Origin: Agriotes lineatus
Taxonomy: Eukaryota > Arthropoda > Insecta > Coleoptera > Elateridae
Reading direction: 5' to 3'
Length of the DNA: 64,000 nucleotides
Assembly (NCBI GenBank): GCA_940337035.1
Contig: CALNHX010000281.1
Span: forward strand, 186,001-250,000
Part shown: one piece after another, positions 30,676 to 43,332 of the stretch
Layout of the letters: every line of letters starts with the position of its first letter
Position numbering within the stretch: the first letter of the stretch is position 1
The notes under the pieces: model-generated
Told to the model about the DNA's origin: nothing
What the model saw: only the letters and a program-made list of their open reading frames with translations
Databases searched by the model: none
Translations under genes and position numbers: made by a program

Positions 30676-32985
30676 TGTTACGGTATAAATTCATCAAATC
30701 GACATAGGTCGTATTGATTGTTCAAAAACGGGTACAAACTACAGGGTTTGCCGGTTTTCCCTAGAAATCACAGATCTTAATGTGCTGGAGCAGATTTTGT
30801 TGCTCCGGTTACCTGCACTTAGCTCAGACGGGAAGGCGTGGTTCGAGAGTACAAAGAAAAACCGACGGCACTTACTTTAAAGATTGCTTAAAAGAATTGC
30901 CTAAGGACGCCACTCGTTTTGATAAATTAACAGCCCTCGTGACCCAAAACGAGAAATATCACAGGGCTCTACTGAAGATGTGCTGGGTTAGCTGCACGCT
31001 GCGAAGCGTCGTCCACTAGGTTCCCTCCAAGTCGGGCGGTCAGCACCAGGTGGCCTTAATGACTTACCGTATGACCACCTCCCTAAAGGGGCTCAAAAGA
31101 ATTTACTCAAGCCAAAAACTGTATGGCTTTTCCAATAAAAGCACGTGTTCTAGCTTCACATTTGATTACACTTGGCTTTTTGCCACATTAGGATTGAAGA
31201 TCCACCGATTGCAGGTTTAAGTCAATTAAACAAACTAAGTGTGACTATATTATTGTTTAATGAATGAAAATCGACACACACAGGGCCACAAGTTGGCCAT
31301 AAGAAGGTAACATACACCCTAACTGAAAATTGTCGGGGTTCCCAAGCAAAAGTTAACTTAATGACGAAGTACAATACACAAGTTATTTGACGAAATTTAA
31401 TTCGCAGGCGCAAAGTCCTACAGCATGCGAGACACAGTAAACTTACAATTCGGTAGCACTTTCGCGACACATTAAATCAGGAAGCAAGACAAAAATACAT
31501 TGGTAGATCCTACCTTTTATAGCTAGAACACCTACTGCGTTGACGATGACCGAAGGCTGGACCGGATCCTGGAGAAGCTTAGTGGCCGCTTGCAGCAATA
31601 CAGCTCCCCAAAGGGTTGTTGAAGGGCTTTGCCAAAAGCCAAGCGGTGACTGCAGAAGGTCGAGGACTGCAGAAGACGGCGTTCACAAAGACCAAGGTTA
31701 CGTCCCGCAGCGAACGTAGAACAGGGTTGCCCAAAGGGGTTGAGCGAAAGAGTCGAAGGGCTATTGCACCCTCACCACATGAGAACAGCAACTAACGGCG
31801 GTGGCCATTGGCGATGTAGAAAGAAGGACGTAACTAAATTTGCAACGGCACAATCCCCAGTACGAGGAAATTACTTCGGCACGATATACACACGCCTTAT
31901 TTGGATTTGCACTAAGGCAAACTGTCCTCCCCAAAATCCAAAGGGGCAAAAGACACGATAACGGGCGCCTGGAACCAAGGTTTACGTCAAGTAACGCCCG
32001 CACTTGCCACTAGAATCTTAACAATCACTGGCCACAGGGCACTCACAAATGTTCTTAATGAAAACGAAATTCGGGACTAAAACCGCCGCCGCCCGCGAAA
32101 GACGCGAGCGACGGGGGGACGATTTTTACACCACTCTCTTGCTTGAAGGCTCGTTACTTATTAATTTTAAAATCGCGGAGCTTAAAGATTGCCCCCGCGC
32201 TAAAGAAGAGTCCATCTCACTTTTACCAATCCAAGCTGAATCTTTCGTCTCCCTGTTGCAACACGAAAGAAAACAGTGTATCATGAACTCAGGGGAAAAC
32301 CCGATTCAAACAAAGCACAAAGAAAGTCTCACATACTTGGAACTGCCAAGTCAGGAAAGTCCAGGGGTATCAAATGTCTTAAATTCAGAAGTTAAATTAA
32401 TCGAAAAGAAAGTTTGGGCTTTACAGAACGTGGCCCTATTACTTGGGCACAACAGATTAATCAAAACTAATTTCCAAAGAGCTTGCAGTGTGCTACTGAA
32501 GGCCAGGCACTTAAGGTGCCTTATCGATAAACTGAAACAAAGCTGTCTTTGAAAAGGAAAGCAGTATTAAGGTCTGAAGTCAGAAATATAATGCACAGAA
32601 TAACAAGAGCTCTACTAAAATTTTCTTCCTTTTGACAATTTGTTCGCGAGACCGAATAGTATCAAAAGTCCCTAACGGCGTTAAGAATTCTACGAAAGAA
32701 AGCAGCTGAGCTGCGTGCGAGTATAGATTACGTCACCCTGAACAGAAATAAGCCTGACCTGATACCAAAATTTCGACGGATATGAAAGTTGTAAATGATT
32801 TACAATGAAATGCAAGGTCCCAAAGAAACTAAATAGCCTCGTGAGAAACAATGCAATACAAACAAGCCCGGGCAATTCGCTGCCGCAGCTTGAATGACTT
32901 TAAATTACACGATCGGTTTTAAAGCAGGGCCGGTTTTAGAGCAGAACCGGCTTCAGAAATTAACGAGGTCGAACATAATCTAACA
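30676..32985. mobile_element. 2310-bp insertion resembling a solo LTR, copy A
   Basis: Termini TGTTAC and CTAACA (inverted TGTTA/TAACA) are flanked by AAGT on both sides (30672-30675 and 32986-32989) inside a satellite monomer. A 4-bp duplication and TG...CA ends fit Ty3/gypsy-type integration. There is no recognisable pol domain and no internal repeat of the ends, so a solo LTR formed by recombination is the simplest reading. An AATAAA lies at about 31134 on the + strand. It is longer than most LTRs, so a non-autonomous element is an alternative. Confidence 0.65.
32049..32552 (+). CDS. Unrecognised 167-codon ORF inside the 2.3-kb insertion
   Basis: An ATG-initiated frame has a basic start and a later helical, Leu-rich part (VWALQNVALLLGHNRLIK). 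I do not recognise it. In copy B the same region (48478-48953) is split into two frames by single-base differences. It may be chance within LTR-type DNA; no promoter or motif supports a gene. Confidence 0.15.
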   Translation: MFLMKTKFGTKTAAARERRERRGDDFYTTLLLEGSLLINFKIAELKDCPRAKEESISLLPIQAESFVSLLQHERKQCIMNSGENPIQTKHKESLTYLELPSQESPGVSNVLNSEVKLIEKKVWALQNVALLLGHNRLIKTNFQRACSVLLKARHLRCLIDKLKQSCL

Positions 32986-35900
32986 AAGTTTTCCACATCC
33001 AGATTGAGTCTGGAATGTGATCGATCGGAGGAAGCAATTGATTCCACAGCAACTGCACAGTACACAAGATTGAAAAATAAACAACGGAACAGAGTGTCGT
33101 GCCCCACTCAACACCCACTAGGCTATGTTGTTTTGAAAAGTGAGAAAACTAAAAACCACAGGAATGGTTCAACACACCTAGTTTAATGAATAATGAATAA
33201 TATTATGCAACATATCCTTCTACTACCTACAATGTTGTTAGCAACGATATCATCTTTAAAGAGACACTTTGCTATACAATAACCCAAAAGATATTTGCTT
33301 AACAATCTGCTCACAATTGCTGGTTTTCTTACGTTAACTCTGCTGCATCCACTTAAGTTAATTCCTGCCAATTTGTAAGTGTGACGTTTTTTATACAATA
33401 CACCACAATTACATGTTAAGTTTTAAACATCCAGATTGCGTCTGGAATGTGATCGATCGGAAGAAGCAATGGGTTCCACAGCAACTGGGCAATACACAAG
33501 AATGAGAAATAAACAACGGGAAAGGGTGTCGTGCCCCACTCAACACCTACTAGGCTATGTTGTTTTGAAAGTTTAGAAAACTAAGAACCGCAGGAATGGT
33601 TCAACACCGCTAGTTTAACGAATAATGAATAATATTATGCAACATTTCCTTCTACTGTGTACAATGTTGTTAACAACGATATCAGCTTCAAAGAGACACT
33701 TTGCTATACAATAACCCAAAAGATATTTACTTAAAAATTTGCTCACATTTGCTGGTTTTCTTATGTTAACTCTGCTGCGTTCACTTAAGTTAATTCCTGT
33801 CAATTTGTAGGTGTGACGTTTTTTATACAATACACCACAATTAGTTGTTAAGTTTTCCACATCCAGATTGTCTGTAATGTGATTGATCGGAGGAAGCAAT
33901 TGATTCCACAGCAACTGGACAATACACAAGAATGAAAAATAAACAATGGGAAAGAGTGTCGTGCCCGACTCAACAGCCACTAGGCTATGTTGTTTTGAAA
34001 AGCTAGAAAACTAAGAACCACAGGAATGGTTCAACACACCTAGTTCAATAAATAATGATAAATATTGTGTAACATATCCTTCTACTATCTCCAATGTCGT
34101 TAAAAACGATTTTAGCTTCAAAGAGACACTTTGCTATACAACAACCCAAAAGATATTTGCTTAAAAACCAGTTCACAATTGCTGGTTTTTCTATGTTAAC
34201 TCTGCTGAATTCACTTAAGTTAATTCCTGCCAATTTGTAGGTGTAACGTTTTTGATACAATACACCACAATTAGTTGTTAAGTTTTCCACATCCAGATTG
34301 TGTCTGAAATGTGATCGATCGGACGAAGCAATTGATTCCACAGCAACTGGACAATACACAAGAATGAAAAATAAACAACGGGAAAGAGTGTCTTGCCCCA
34401 CTCAACACCCACTAGGCTATGTTGTTTTGAAAAGTGAGAGAACTAAAAACCACAGGAATGGTTCAACACACCTAGTTTAATGAATAATGAATAATATTAT
34501 GTAACATATCCTTCTACTACCTACAATGTTGTTAACAACGATATCAGCTTTGAAGAGACACTTTGCTATACAATAACCCAAAGTATATTTGCTTAAAAAT
34601 CTGCTCACAGATGCTGGTTATCTTATGTTAACTCTGCTGCATTCACTTAAGTTAATTCCTGCCAATTTGTAGGTGTGACGTTTTTGATACAAAACACCAG
34701 AATTACTTGTTAAGGTTTCCACCTCCAGATTGTGTCGGGAATGTGATCGATCCGAAAAAGCAATAGGTTGCACAGCAACTGGACAATACACAAGAATGAA
34801 AAATAAACAACGGGAAAGAGTGTCGTGCCCCACTCAACACCCACTAGACTATGTTGTGTTGAAAAGTTAGAAAACTAAGAACCACAGGAATGGTTCAACA
34901 CAGCTAGTTTAATGAATAATGAATTGTATTATGTAACATTTCCTTCTACTATGTACAATGTTGGTAACAACGATATCAGCTTCAAAAAGACAGTTTGCTA
35001 TACAATAAGCCAAACGATATTTACTTAAAAATCTGCTCACAATTGCTGGTTTTCTTATGTTAACTCTGCCGCATTCACTTAAGTTAATTATTGCTAATTT
35101 GTAGGTGTAAAGTTTTTGATACAATACGACACAATTAGTTGTTAAGCTTTCCACACCCAGATTGTGTCTGGAATGTGATCGATCGGAGGAAGCAATAGGT
35201 ACCACAGCAAATGGACAATACACAAGAATGAAAAATAAACAACGGGAAAGAATCAAAGAATGTCGTGCTCCACTCAACACCCACTAGGCAATGTTGGTTT
35301 GAAAAGTTAGAAAACTAAGAACCACAGGAATGGTTCAAGACAGCTAGTTTAATGAATAACGAATAATATTATGTAACATTTCCTTCTACTATCTACAATG
35401 TTGTTAACAACGATATCAGCTTCAAAGAGAGACTTTGCTATACAATAACCAAAAAGATATTTGCTTAAAAATTAGCTAACAATTCCTGGTTTCCTTATGT
35501 TAACTCTGCTGCATTCACTTAAGTTAATTCCTGCCAATTTGTAGGTGTGACGTTTTTTATACAATACACCACAATTACTTGTTAAGCTTTCCACATCCAG
35601 ATTGTGTCTGGAATGTGATCGATCGGAAGAAGCAATGGGTTCCACAGCAACTGGGCAATACACAAAAATGAAAAATAAACAACGGGAAAGAGTGTCGTGC
35701 CCCACTCAACACCTACTAGGCTATGTTGTTTTGAAAGGTTAGAAAACTAAGAATCACAGGAATGGTTCAACACAGCTAGTTTAATGAATAACGAATAATA
35801 TTATGTAACATTTCCTTCTACTATCTACAATGTTGTTAACAACGATATCAGCTTCAAAGAGAGACTTTGCTATACAATAACCCAAAAGATATTTGCTTAA

Positions 35901-38900
35901 AAATTAGCTAACAATTCCTGGTTTCCTTATGTTAACTCTGCTGCATTCACTTAAGTTAATTCCTGCCAATTTGTAGGTGTGACGTTTTTTATACAATACA
36001 CCACAATTACTTGTTAAGCTTTCCACATCCAGATTGTGTCTGGAATGTGATCGATCGGAAGAAGCAATGGGTTCCACAGCAACTGGGCAATACACAAAAA
36101 TGAAAAATAAACAACGGGAAAGAGTGTCGTGCCCCACTCAACACCTACTAGGCTATGTTGTTTTGAAAGGTTAGAAAACTAAAAACCACAGGAATGGTTC
36201 AACACAGCTAGTTTAATGAATAATGAATAATATTATGTAACATATGATTCTACTACCTACAATGTTGTTAACAACGATATCAGCTTCAAAGAGACACTTT
36301 GTTATACAATAACCCAAAAGATATTTGCTTAAAAATCAGCTCACAATTGCTGGTTTTCTTATGTTAACTCTGCTGCATTCACTTAAGTTATTTCCTGCCA
36401 ATTTGTAGGTGTGACGTTTTTGATACAAAACACCAGAATTACTTGTTAAGGTTTCCACATCCAGATTGTGTCGGGAATGTGATCGATCCGAGGAAGCAAT
36501 AGGTTGCACAGCAACTGGACAATATACAAGAATGAAAAATAAACAACGGGAAAGAGAGAACTTAAAACCACAGGAATGGTTCAACACACCTAGTTTAATG
36601 AATAATGAATAATATTATGTAACATATGATTCTACTACCTACAATGTTGTTAACAACGATATCAACTTCAAAGAGACACTTTGCTATACAATAACCCAAA
36701 AGATATTTGCTTAAAAATCAGCTCACAATTGCTGGTTTTCCTATGTTAACTCTGCTGCATTCACTTAAGTTAATTCCAGCTAATTTGTAGGTGTAACGTT
36801 TTTGATACAATACACCACAATTACTTGTCAAGTTTTCCACATCCAGATTGTGTCTGGAATGTGATCGATCGGAGGAAGCAATTGATTCCACAGCAACTGG
36901 GCAATACACAAGAATGAGAAATAAACAACGGGAAAGAGTGTCGTGCCCCACTCAACACCCACTAGGCTATGTTGTTTTGAAAAGTGAGAAAACTAAAAAC
37001 AACAGGAATGGTTCAACACACCTAGTTTAATGAATAATGAATAATATTATGTAACATATGATTCTACTACCTACAATGTTGTTAACAACGATATCAGCTT
37101 CAAAGAGACACTTTGCTATACAACAACCCAAAAGATATTTGCTTAAAAATCAGTTCACAATTGCTGGATTTCTTATGTTAACTCTGCTGCAGTCACTTAA
37201 GTTAATTCCAGCCAATTTGTAGGTGTAACGTTTTTGATACAATACACCACAATTACTTGTCAAGTTTTCCACATCCAGATTGTGTCTGGAATGTGATCGA
37301 TCGGAGGAAGCAATTGATTCCACAGCAACTGGGCAATACACAATAATGAGAAATAAACAACGGGAAAGAGTGTCGTGCCCCACTCAACACCCACTAGGCT
37401 ATGTTGTTTTGAAAAGTGAGAAAACTAAAAACCACAGGAATGGTTCAACACACCTAGTTTAATGAATAATGAATAATATTATGTAACATATGATTCTACT
37501 ACCTACAATGTTGTTAACAACGATATCAGCTTCAAAGAGACACTTTGTTATACAATAACCCAAAAGATATTTGCTTAAAAATCAGCTCACAATTGCTGGT
37601 GTTCTTATGTTAACTCTGCTGCATTCACTTAAGTTAATTTCAGCCAATTTGTAGGTGTAACGTTTTTGATACAATACACCACAATTACTTGTCAAGTTTT
37701 CCACATCCAGATTGTGTCTGGAATGTGATCGATCGGAGGAAGCAATTGATTCCACAGCAACTGGGCAATACACAAGAATGAGAAATAAACAACGGGAAAG
37801 AGTGTCGTGCCCCACTCAACACCCACTAGGCTATGTTGTTTTGAAAAGTGAGAAAACTAAAAACCACAGGAATGGTTCAACACACCTAGTTTAATGAATA
37901 ATGAATAATATTATGTAACATATGATTCTACTACCTACAATGTTGTTAACCACGATATCAGCTTCAAAGAGACACTTTGCTATACAACAACCCAAAAGAT
38001 ATTTGCTTAAAAATCAGTTCACAATTGCTGGTTTTCTTATGTTAACTCTGCTGCAGTCACTTAAGTTAATTCCTGCCAATTTGTAGGTGTAACGTTTTTG
38101 ATACAATACACCACAATTCGTTGTTAAGTTTTCCACATCTAGATTGTGCCTGGAATGTGATCGATAGGAAAAAGATAGGTTCCACGGCAACTGGACAATA
38201 CACAAGAATGAAAAATAAACAACGGGAAATAGGGTCGTGCCCCACTCAACACCCACTAGGCTATGTTGTTTTGAAAAGTTAGAAAACTAAGAACCACAGG
38301 AATGGTTCAACACAGTTAGTTTAATGAATAATGAATTTTATTATGTAACATTTCCTTCTACTATGTACAATGTTGTTAACAACGATATCAGCTTCAAAGA
38401 GACACATTGCTATACAATAACCCAAAAGATATTTACTTAAAAATCTGCTCACATTTGCTGGTTTTCTTATGTTAACTATGCTGCATTCACCTCAGTTAAT
38501 TCCTGCCAATTTGTAGGTGTGACGTTTTTTATACAATACACCACAATTAGTTGTTAAGTTTTCCACATCCAGATTGTGTCTGAAATGTGATCGATCGGAG
38601 GAAGCAATTGATTCCACAGCAACTGGACAATACACAAAAATGAAAAATAAACAATGGGAAAGAGTGTCGTGCCCGACTCAACAGCCACTAGGCTATGTTG
38701 TTTTGAAAAGCTAGAAAACTAAGAACCACAGGAATGGTTCAACACACCTAGTTCAATAAATAATGATAAATATTGTGTAACATATCCTTCTACTATCTCC
38801 AATGTCGTTAAAAACGATTTTAGCTTCAAAGAGACACTTTGCTATACAACAACCCAAAAGTTATTTGCTTAAAAACCAGTTCACAATTGCTGGTTTTTCT

Positions 38901-41900
38901 ATGTTAACTCTGCTGAATTCACTTAAGTTAATTCCTGCCAATTTGTAGGTGTAACGTTTTTGATACAATACACCACAATTAGTTGTTAAGTTTTCCACAT
39001 CCAGATTGTGATCGATTGGAGGAAGCAATTGATTCCACAGCAACTGGACAATACACAAAAATGAAAAATAAACAACGGGAAAGAGTGTCTTGCCCCACTC
39101 AACACCCACTAGGCTATGTTGTTTTGAAAAGTGAGAGAACTAAAAACCACAGGAATGGTTCAACACACCTAGTTTAATGAATAATGAATAATATTATGTA
39201 ACATATCCTTCTACTACCTACAATGTTGTTAACAACGATATCAGCTTTGAAGAGACACTTTGCTATACAATAACCCAAAGTATATTTGCTTAAAAATCTG
39301 CTCACAGATGCTGGTTATCTTATGTTAACTCTGCTGCATTCACTTAAGTTAATTCCTGCCAATTTGTAGGTGTGACGTTTTTGATACAAAACACCAGAAT
39401 TACTTGTTAAGGTTTCCACCTCCAGATTGTGTCGGGAATGTGATCGATCCGAAAAAGCAATAGGTTGCACAGCAACTGGACAATACACAAGAATGAAAAA
39501 TAAACAACGGGAAAGAGTGTCGTGCCCCACTCAACACACACTAGACTATGTTGTTGTGAAAAGCTAGAAAACTAAGAACCACAGGAATGGTTCAACACAG
39601 CTAGTTTAATGAATAATGAATTGTATTATGTAACATTTCCTTCTACTATGTACAATGTTGGTAACAACGATATCAGTTTCAAAAAGACAGTTTGCTATAC
39701 AATAAGCCAAACGATATTTACTTAAAAATCTGCTCACAATTTCTGGTTTTCTTATGTTAACTCTGCTGCATTCACTTAAGTTAATTATTGCTAATTTGTA
39801 GGTGTAAAGTTTTTGATACAATACGACACAATTAGTTGTTAAGTTTTCTACACCCAGATTGTGTCTGGAATGTGATCGATCGGAGGAAGCAATAGGTACC
39901 ACAGCAACTGGACAATACACAAGAATGAAAAATAAACAACGGGAAATAGGATCGTGCCCTACTCAACACCCACTAGGCTATGTTGTTTTGAAAAGTTAGA
40001 AAACTAAGAACCACAGGAATGGTTCAACACAGTTAGTTTAATGAATAATGAATTTTATTATGTAACATTTCCTTCTACTATGTACAATGTTGTTAACAAC
40101 GATATCAGCTTCAAAGAGACACATTGCTATACAATAACCCAAAGGATATTTACTTAAAAATCTGCTCACATTTGCTGGTTTTCTTATGTTAACTCTGCTG
40201 CATTCACCTCAGTTAATTCCTGCTAATTTGTAGGTGTAACGTTTTTGATACGATACACCACAATTAGTTGCTAAGTTTTCCACATCCAGATTGTGTCTGG
40301 AATGTGATCGGTCGGAAGAAGCAATAGGTTCCACAGCAACTGGACAATACGCAAGAATGAAAAATAAACAACGGGAAATAGGGTCGTGCCCCACTCAACA
40401 CCCACTAGGCTATGTTGTTTTGAAAAGTTAGAAAACTAAGAACCACAGGAATGGTTCAACACAGTTAGTTTAATGAATAATGAATTTTATTATGTAACAT
40501 TTCCTTCTACTATGTACAATGTTGTTAACAACGATATCAGCTTCAAAGAGACACATTGCTATACAATAACCCAAAGGATATTTACTTAAAAATCTGCTCA
40601 CATTTGCTGGTTTTCTTATGTTAACTCTGCTGCATTCACCTCAGTTAATTCCTGCCAATTTGTAGGTGTGACGTTTTTTATACAATACACCACAATTAGT
40701 TGTTAAGTTTTCCACATCCAGATTGTGTCTGAAATGTGATCGATCGGAGGAAGCAATTGATTCCACAGCAACTGGACAATACACAAAAATGAAAAATAAA
40801 CAATGGGAAAGAGTGTCGTGCCCGACTCAACAGCCACTAGGCTATGTTGTTTTGAAAAGCTAGAAAACTAAGAACCACAGGAATGGTTCAACACACCTAG
40901 TTCAATAAATAATGATAAATATTGTGTAACATATCCTTCTACTATCTCCAATGTCGTTAAAAACGATTTTAGCTTCAAAGAGACACTTTGCTATACAACA
41001 ACCCAAAAGATATTTGCTTAAAAACCAGTTCACAATTGCTGGTTTTTCTATGTTAACTCTGCTGAATTCACTTAAGTTAATTCCTGCCAATTTGTAGGTG
41101 TAACGTTTTTGATACAATACACCACAATTAGTTGTTAAGTTTTCCACATCCAGATTGTGATCGATTGGAGGAAGCAATTGATTCCACAGCAACTGGACAA
41201 TACACAAGAATGAAAAATAAACAACGGGAAAGAGTGTCTTGCCCCACTCAACACCCACTAGGCTATGTTGTTTTGAAAAGTGAGAGAACTAAAAACCACA
41301 GGAATGGTTCAACACACCTAGTTTAATGAATAATATAATAATATTATGTAACATATCCTTCTACTACCTACAATGTTGTTAACAACGATATCAGCTTTGA
41401 AGAGACACTTTGCTATACAATAACCCAAAGCATATTTGCTTAAAAATCTGCTCACAGATGCTGGTTATCTTATGTTAACTCTGCTGCATTCACTTAAGTT
41501 AATTCCTGCCAATTTGTAGGTCTGACGTTTTTGATACAAAACACCAGAATTACTTGTTAAGGTTTCCACCTCCAGATTGTGTCGGGAATGTGATCGATCC
41601 GAAAAAGCAATAGGTACCACAGCAACTGGACAATACACAAGAATGAAAAATAAACAACGGGAAAGAGTGTCGTGCCCCACTCAACACCCACTAGACTATG
41701 TTGTGTTGAAAAGTTAGAAAACTAAGAACCACAGGAATGGTTCAACACAGCTAGTTTAATGAATAATGAATTATATTATGTAACATTTCCTTCTACTATG
41801 TACAATGTTGGTAACAACGATATCAGCTTCAAAAAGACAGTTTGCTATACAATAAGCCAAACGATATTTACTTAAAAATCTGCTCACAATTGCTGGTTTT

Positions 41901-42102
41901 CTTATGTTAACTCTGCTGCATTCACTTAAGTTAATTATTGCTAATTTGTAGGTGTAAAGTTTTTGATACAATACGACACAATTAGTTGTTAAGCTTTCCA
42001 CACCCAGATTGTGTCTGGAATGTGATCGATCGGAGGAAGCAATAGGTACCACAGCAACTGGACAATACACAAGAATGAAAAATAAACAACGGGAAAGAAT
42101 CG
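32986..42102. repeat. 432-bp satellite array, segment 4
   Basis: About 22 monomers. It includes four monomers at an exact 432-bp spacing (36718, 37150, 37582, 38014) and a shortened monomer near 36550 that lacks about 47 bp. Many blocks match segments further right at several different offsets. Confidence 0.95.
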
Positions 42103-43332
42103 CAGTGTTGGGTAAGTTACTCTAAAAAAGTAACTAAGTAAATTAATCAGTTACTCGGCAAAAAAGTAACTGAGTAAGTTACTAAGTTACAGAATTATAA
42201 AAGTAATTTGAATAAGTTACTAAGTTACCATGAAGTAACTCGTTAGTTTTTAAGTTACCTTTTTTATGAGAGGTTACTAATCTACATGCAATTACTATCA
42301 ACTTAATATCAACAGAAACACATATTTATAAACAATTACGTTACGGTGATTTTTAAATAACTCCGTTAATAGTTTTGTCTTCAATTTTGTCATTTTAAAC
42401 TGGCATTATTATTATTATCTCTATAGTAGCAACCATAAGTAACTGTTTATAATGTTTATATGCTAGCGAGTTGTTCTTAAATCGCTAGTGAATTAATAGT
42501 AGATTGTTCTACAAGTTAAAAAAAGTGAGAGTTTTCCAGCGAATGTGAAAGTTTTACGTGAGCATGGAAGAATCACTTTTCCAATGTGTTGAACATGCAA
42601 TTTTTTCGTGTAGTTGACAAGAATTTCTTTTAAATCATTTTGGTCAAAGTATGGAAGTGCAATGTTTACTGTACCGTAAAATGGAAATAACAATTATACA
42701 TTATAGACCTAACTTGAAATTGAATGAATCTGCTATTAATTCATGTAGTTTAAATATAAACTGCAGTATCCTATAGCAGCTACATCGCGTATTCGGTTAC
42801 TTATTTCAATTTTTTTGTTAAAATATTGTTTCGTTATTATTGAAATATAGACTGTGAATGTAGTTTCGTCTGAATTAGACACCCCCAACCTGCGCACAGG
42901 TGTTAGTAATGTACTTCCCAGTAATCCACATACCTGCTCAGAGAAATTCTAGTTGTTAAAAGATTAAAGATTACTGGAAAAAGCTGTCACCACCCAAATA
43001 GGATCCTTCAAATATTATTTATTATCGACTAAGTACAAGAAGGTATTCCTGCGGTCGGTATTAGCATTTGCATACTAAAGCATTCGAAATTTCCACAAAT
43101 TCTTCAGCTTCAGGTATAATTTCTTAAATACTACGCATTAAAAACCAAACATTTTAAAATATTTTACATTTGTAGCATGAAAATGTAACTTGTCATATTT
43201 AGTTACTTAAGTTACTAAATAATTGTAACGTGTTATAGTTACAACTACTGAAAACACAAAAGTAATTAAGTTACTGAAAAGTAACTAGTTACCAGTAACG
43301 AGTTACTTTTACTTAGTTACTACCCAACACTG
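42103..43332. mobile_element. hAT-like non-autonomous element (1230 bp), copy 1
   Basis: Terminal inverted repeats CAGTGTTGGGTA...TACCCAACACTG extend into subterminal GTAACT/AGTTAC-rich arms. The right flank is AAAGAATG; the left flank (AAAGAATCG) is the same target with a small change. TIRs beginning CAGTG and an 8-bp duplication point to the hAT superfamily. The interior has no transposase that I recognise; a 66-codon minus-strand frame (42493-42693) is unassigned. Confidence 0.8.

Noticed and set aside
42493..42693. 66-codon minus-strand ORF in the hAT-like element (also 59288-59488) as a transposase remnant
   Set aside because: No hAT motif is recognisable. Identical copies are expected from the segmental duplication, so conservation says nothing.
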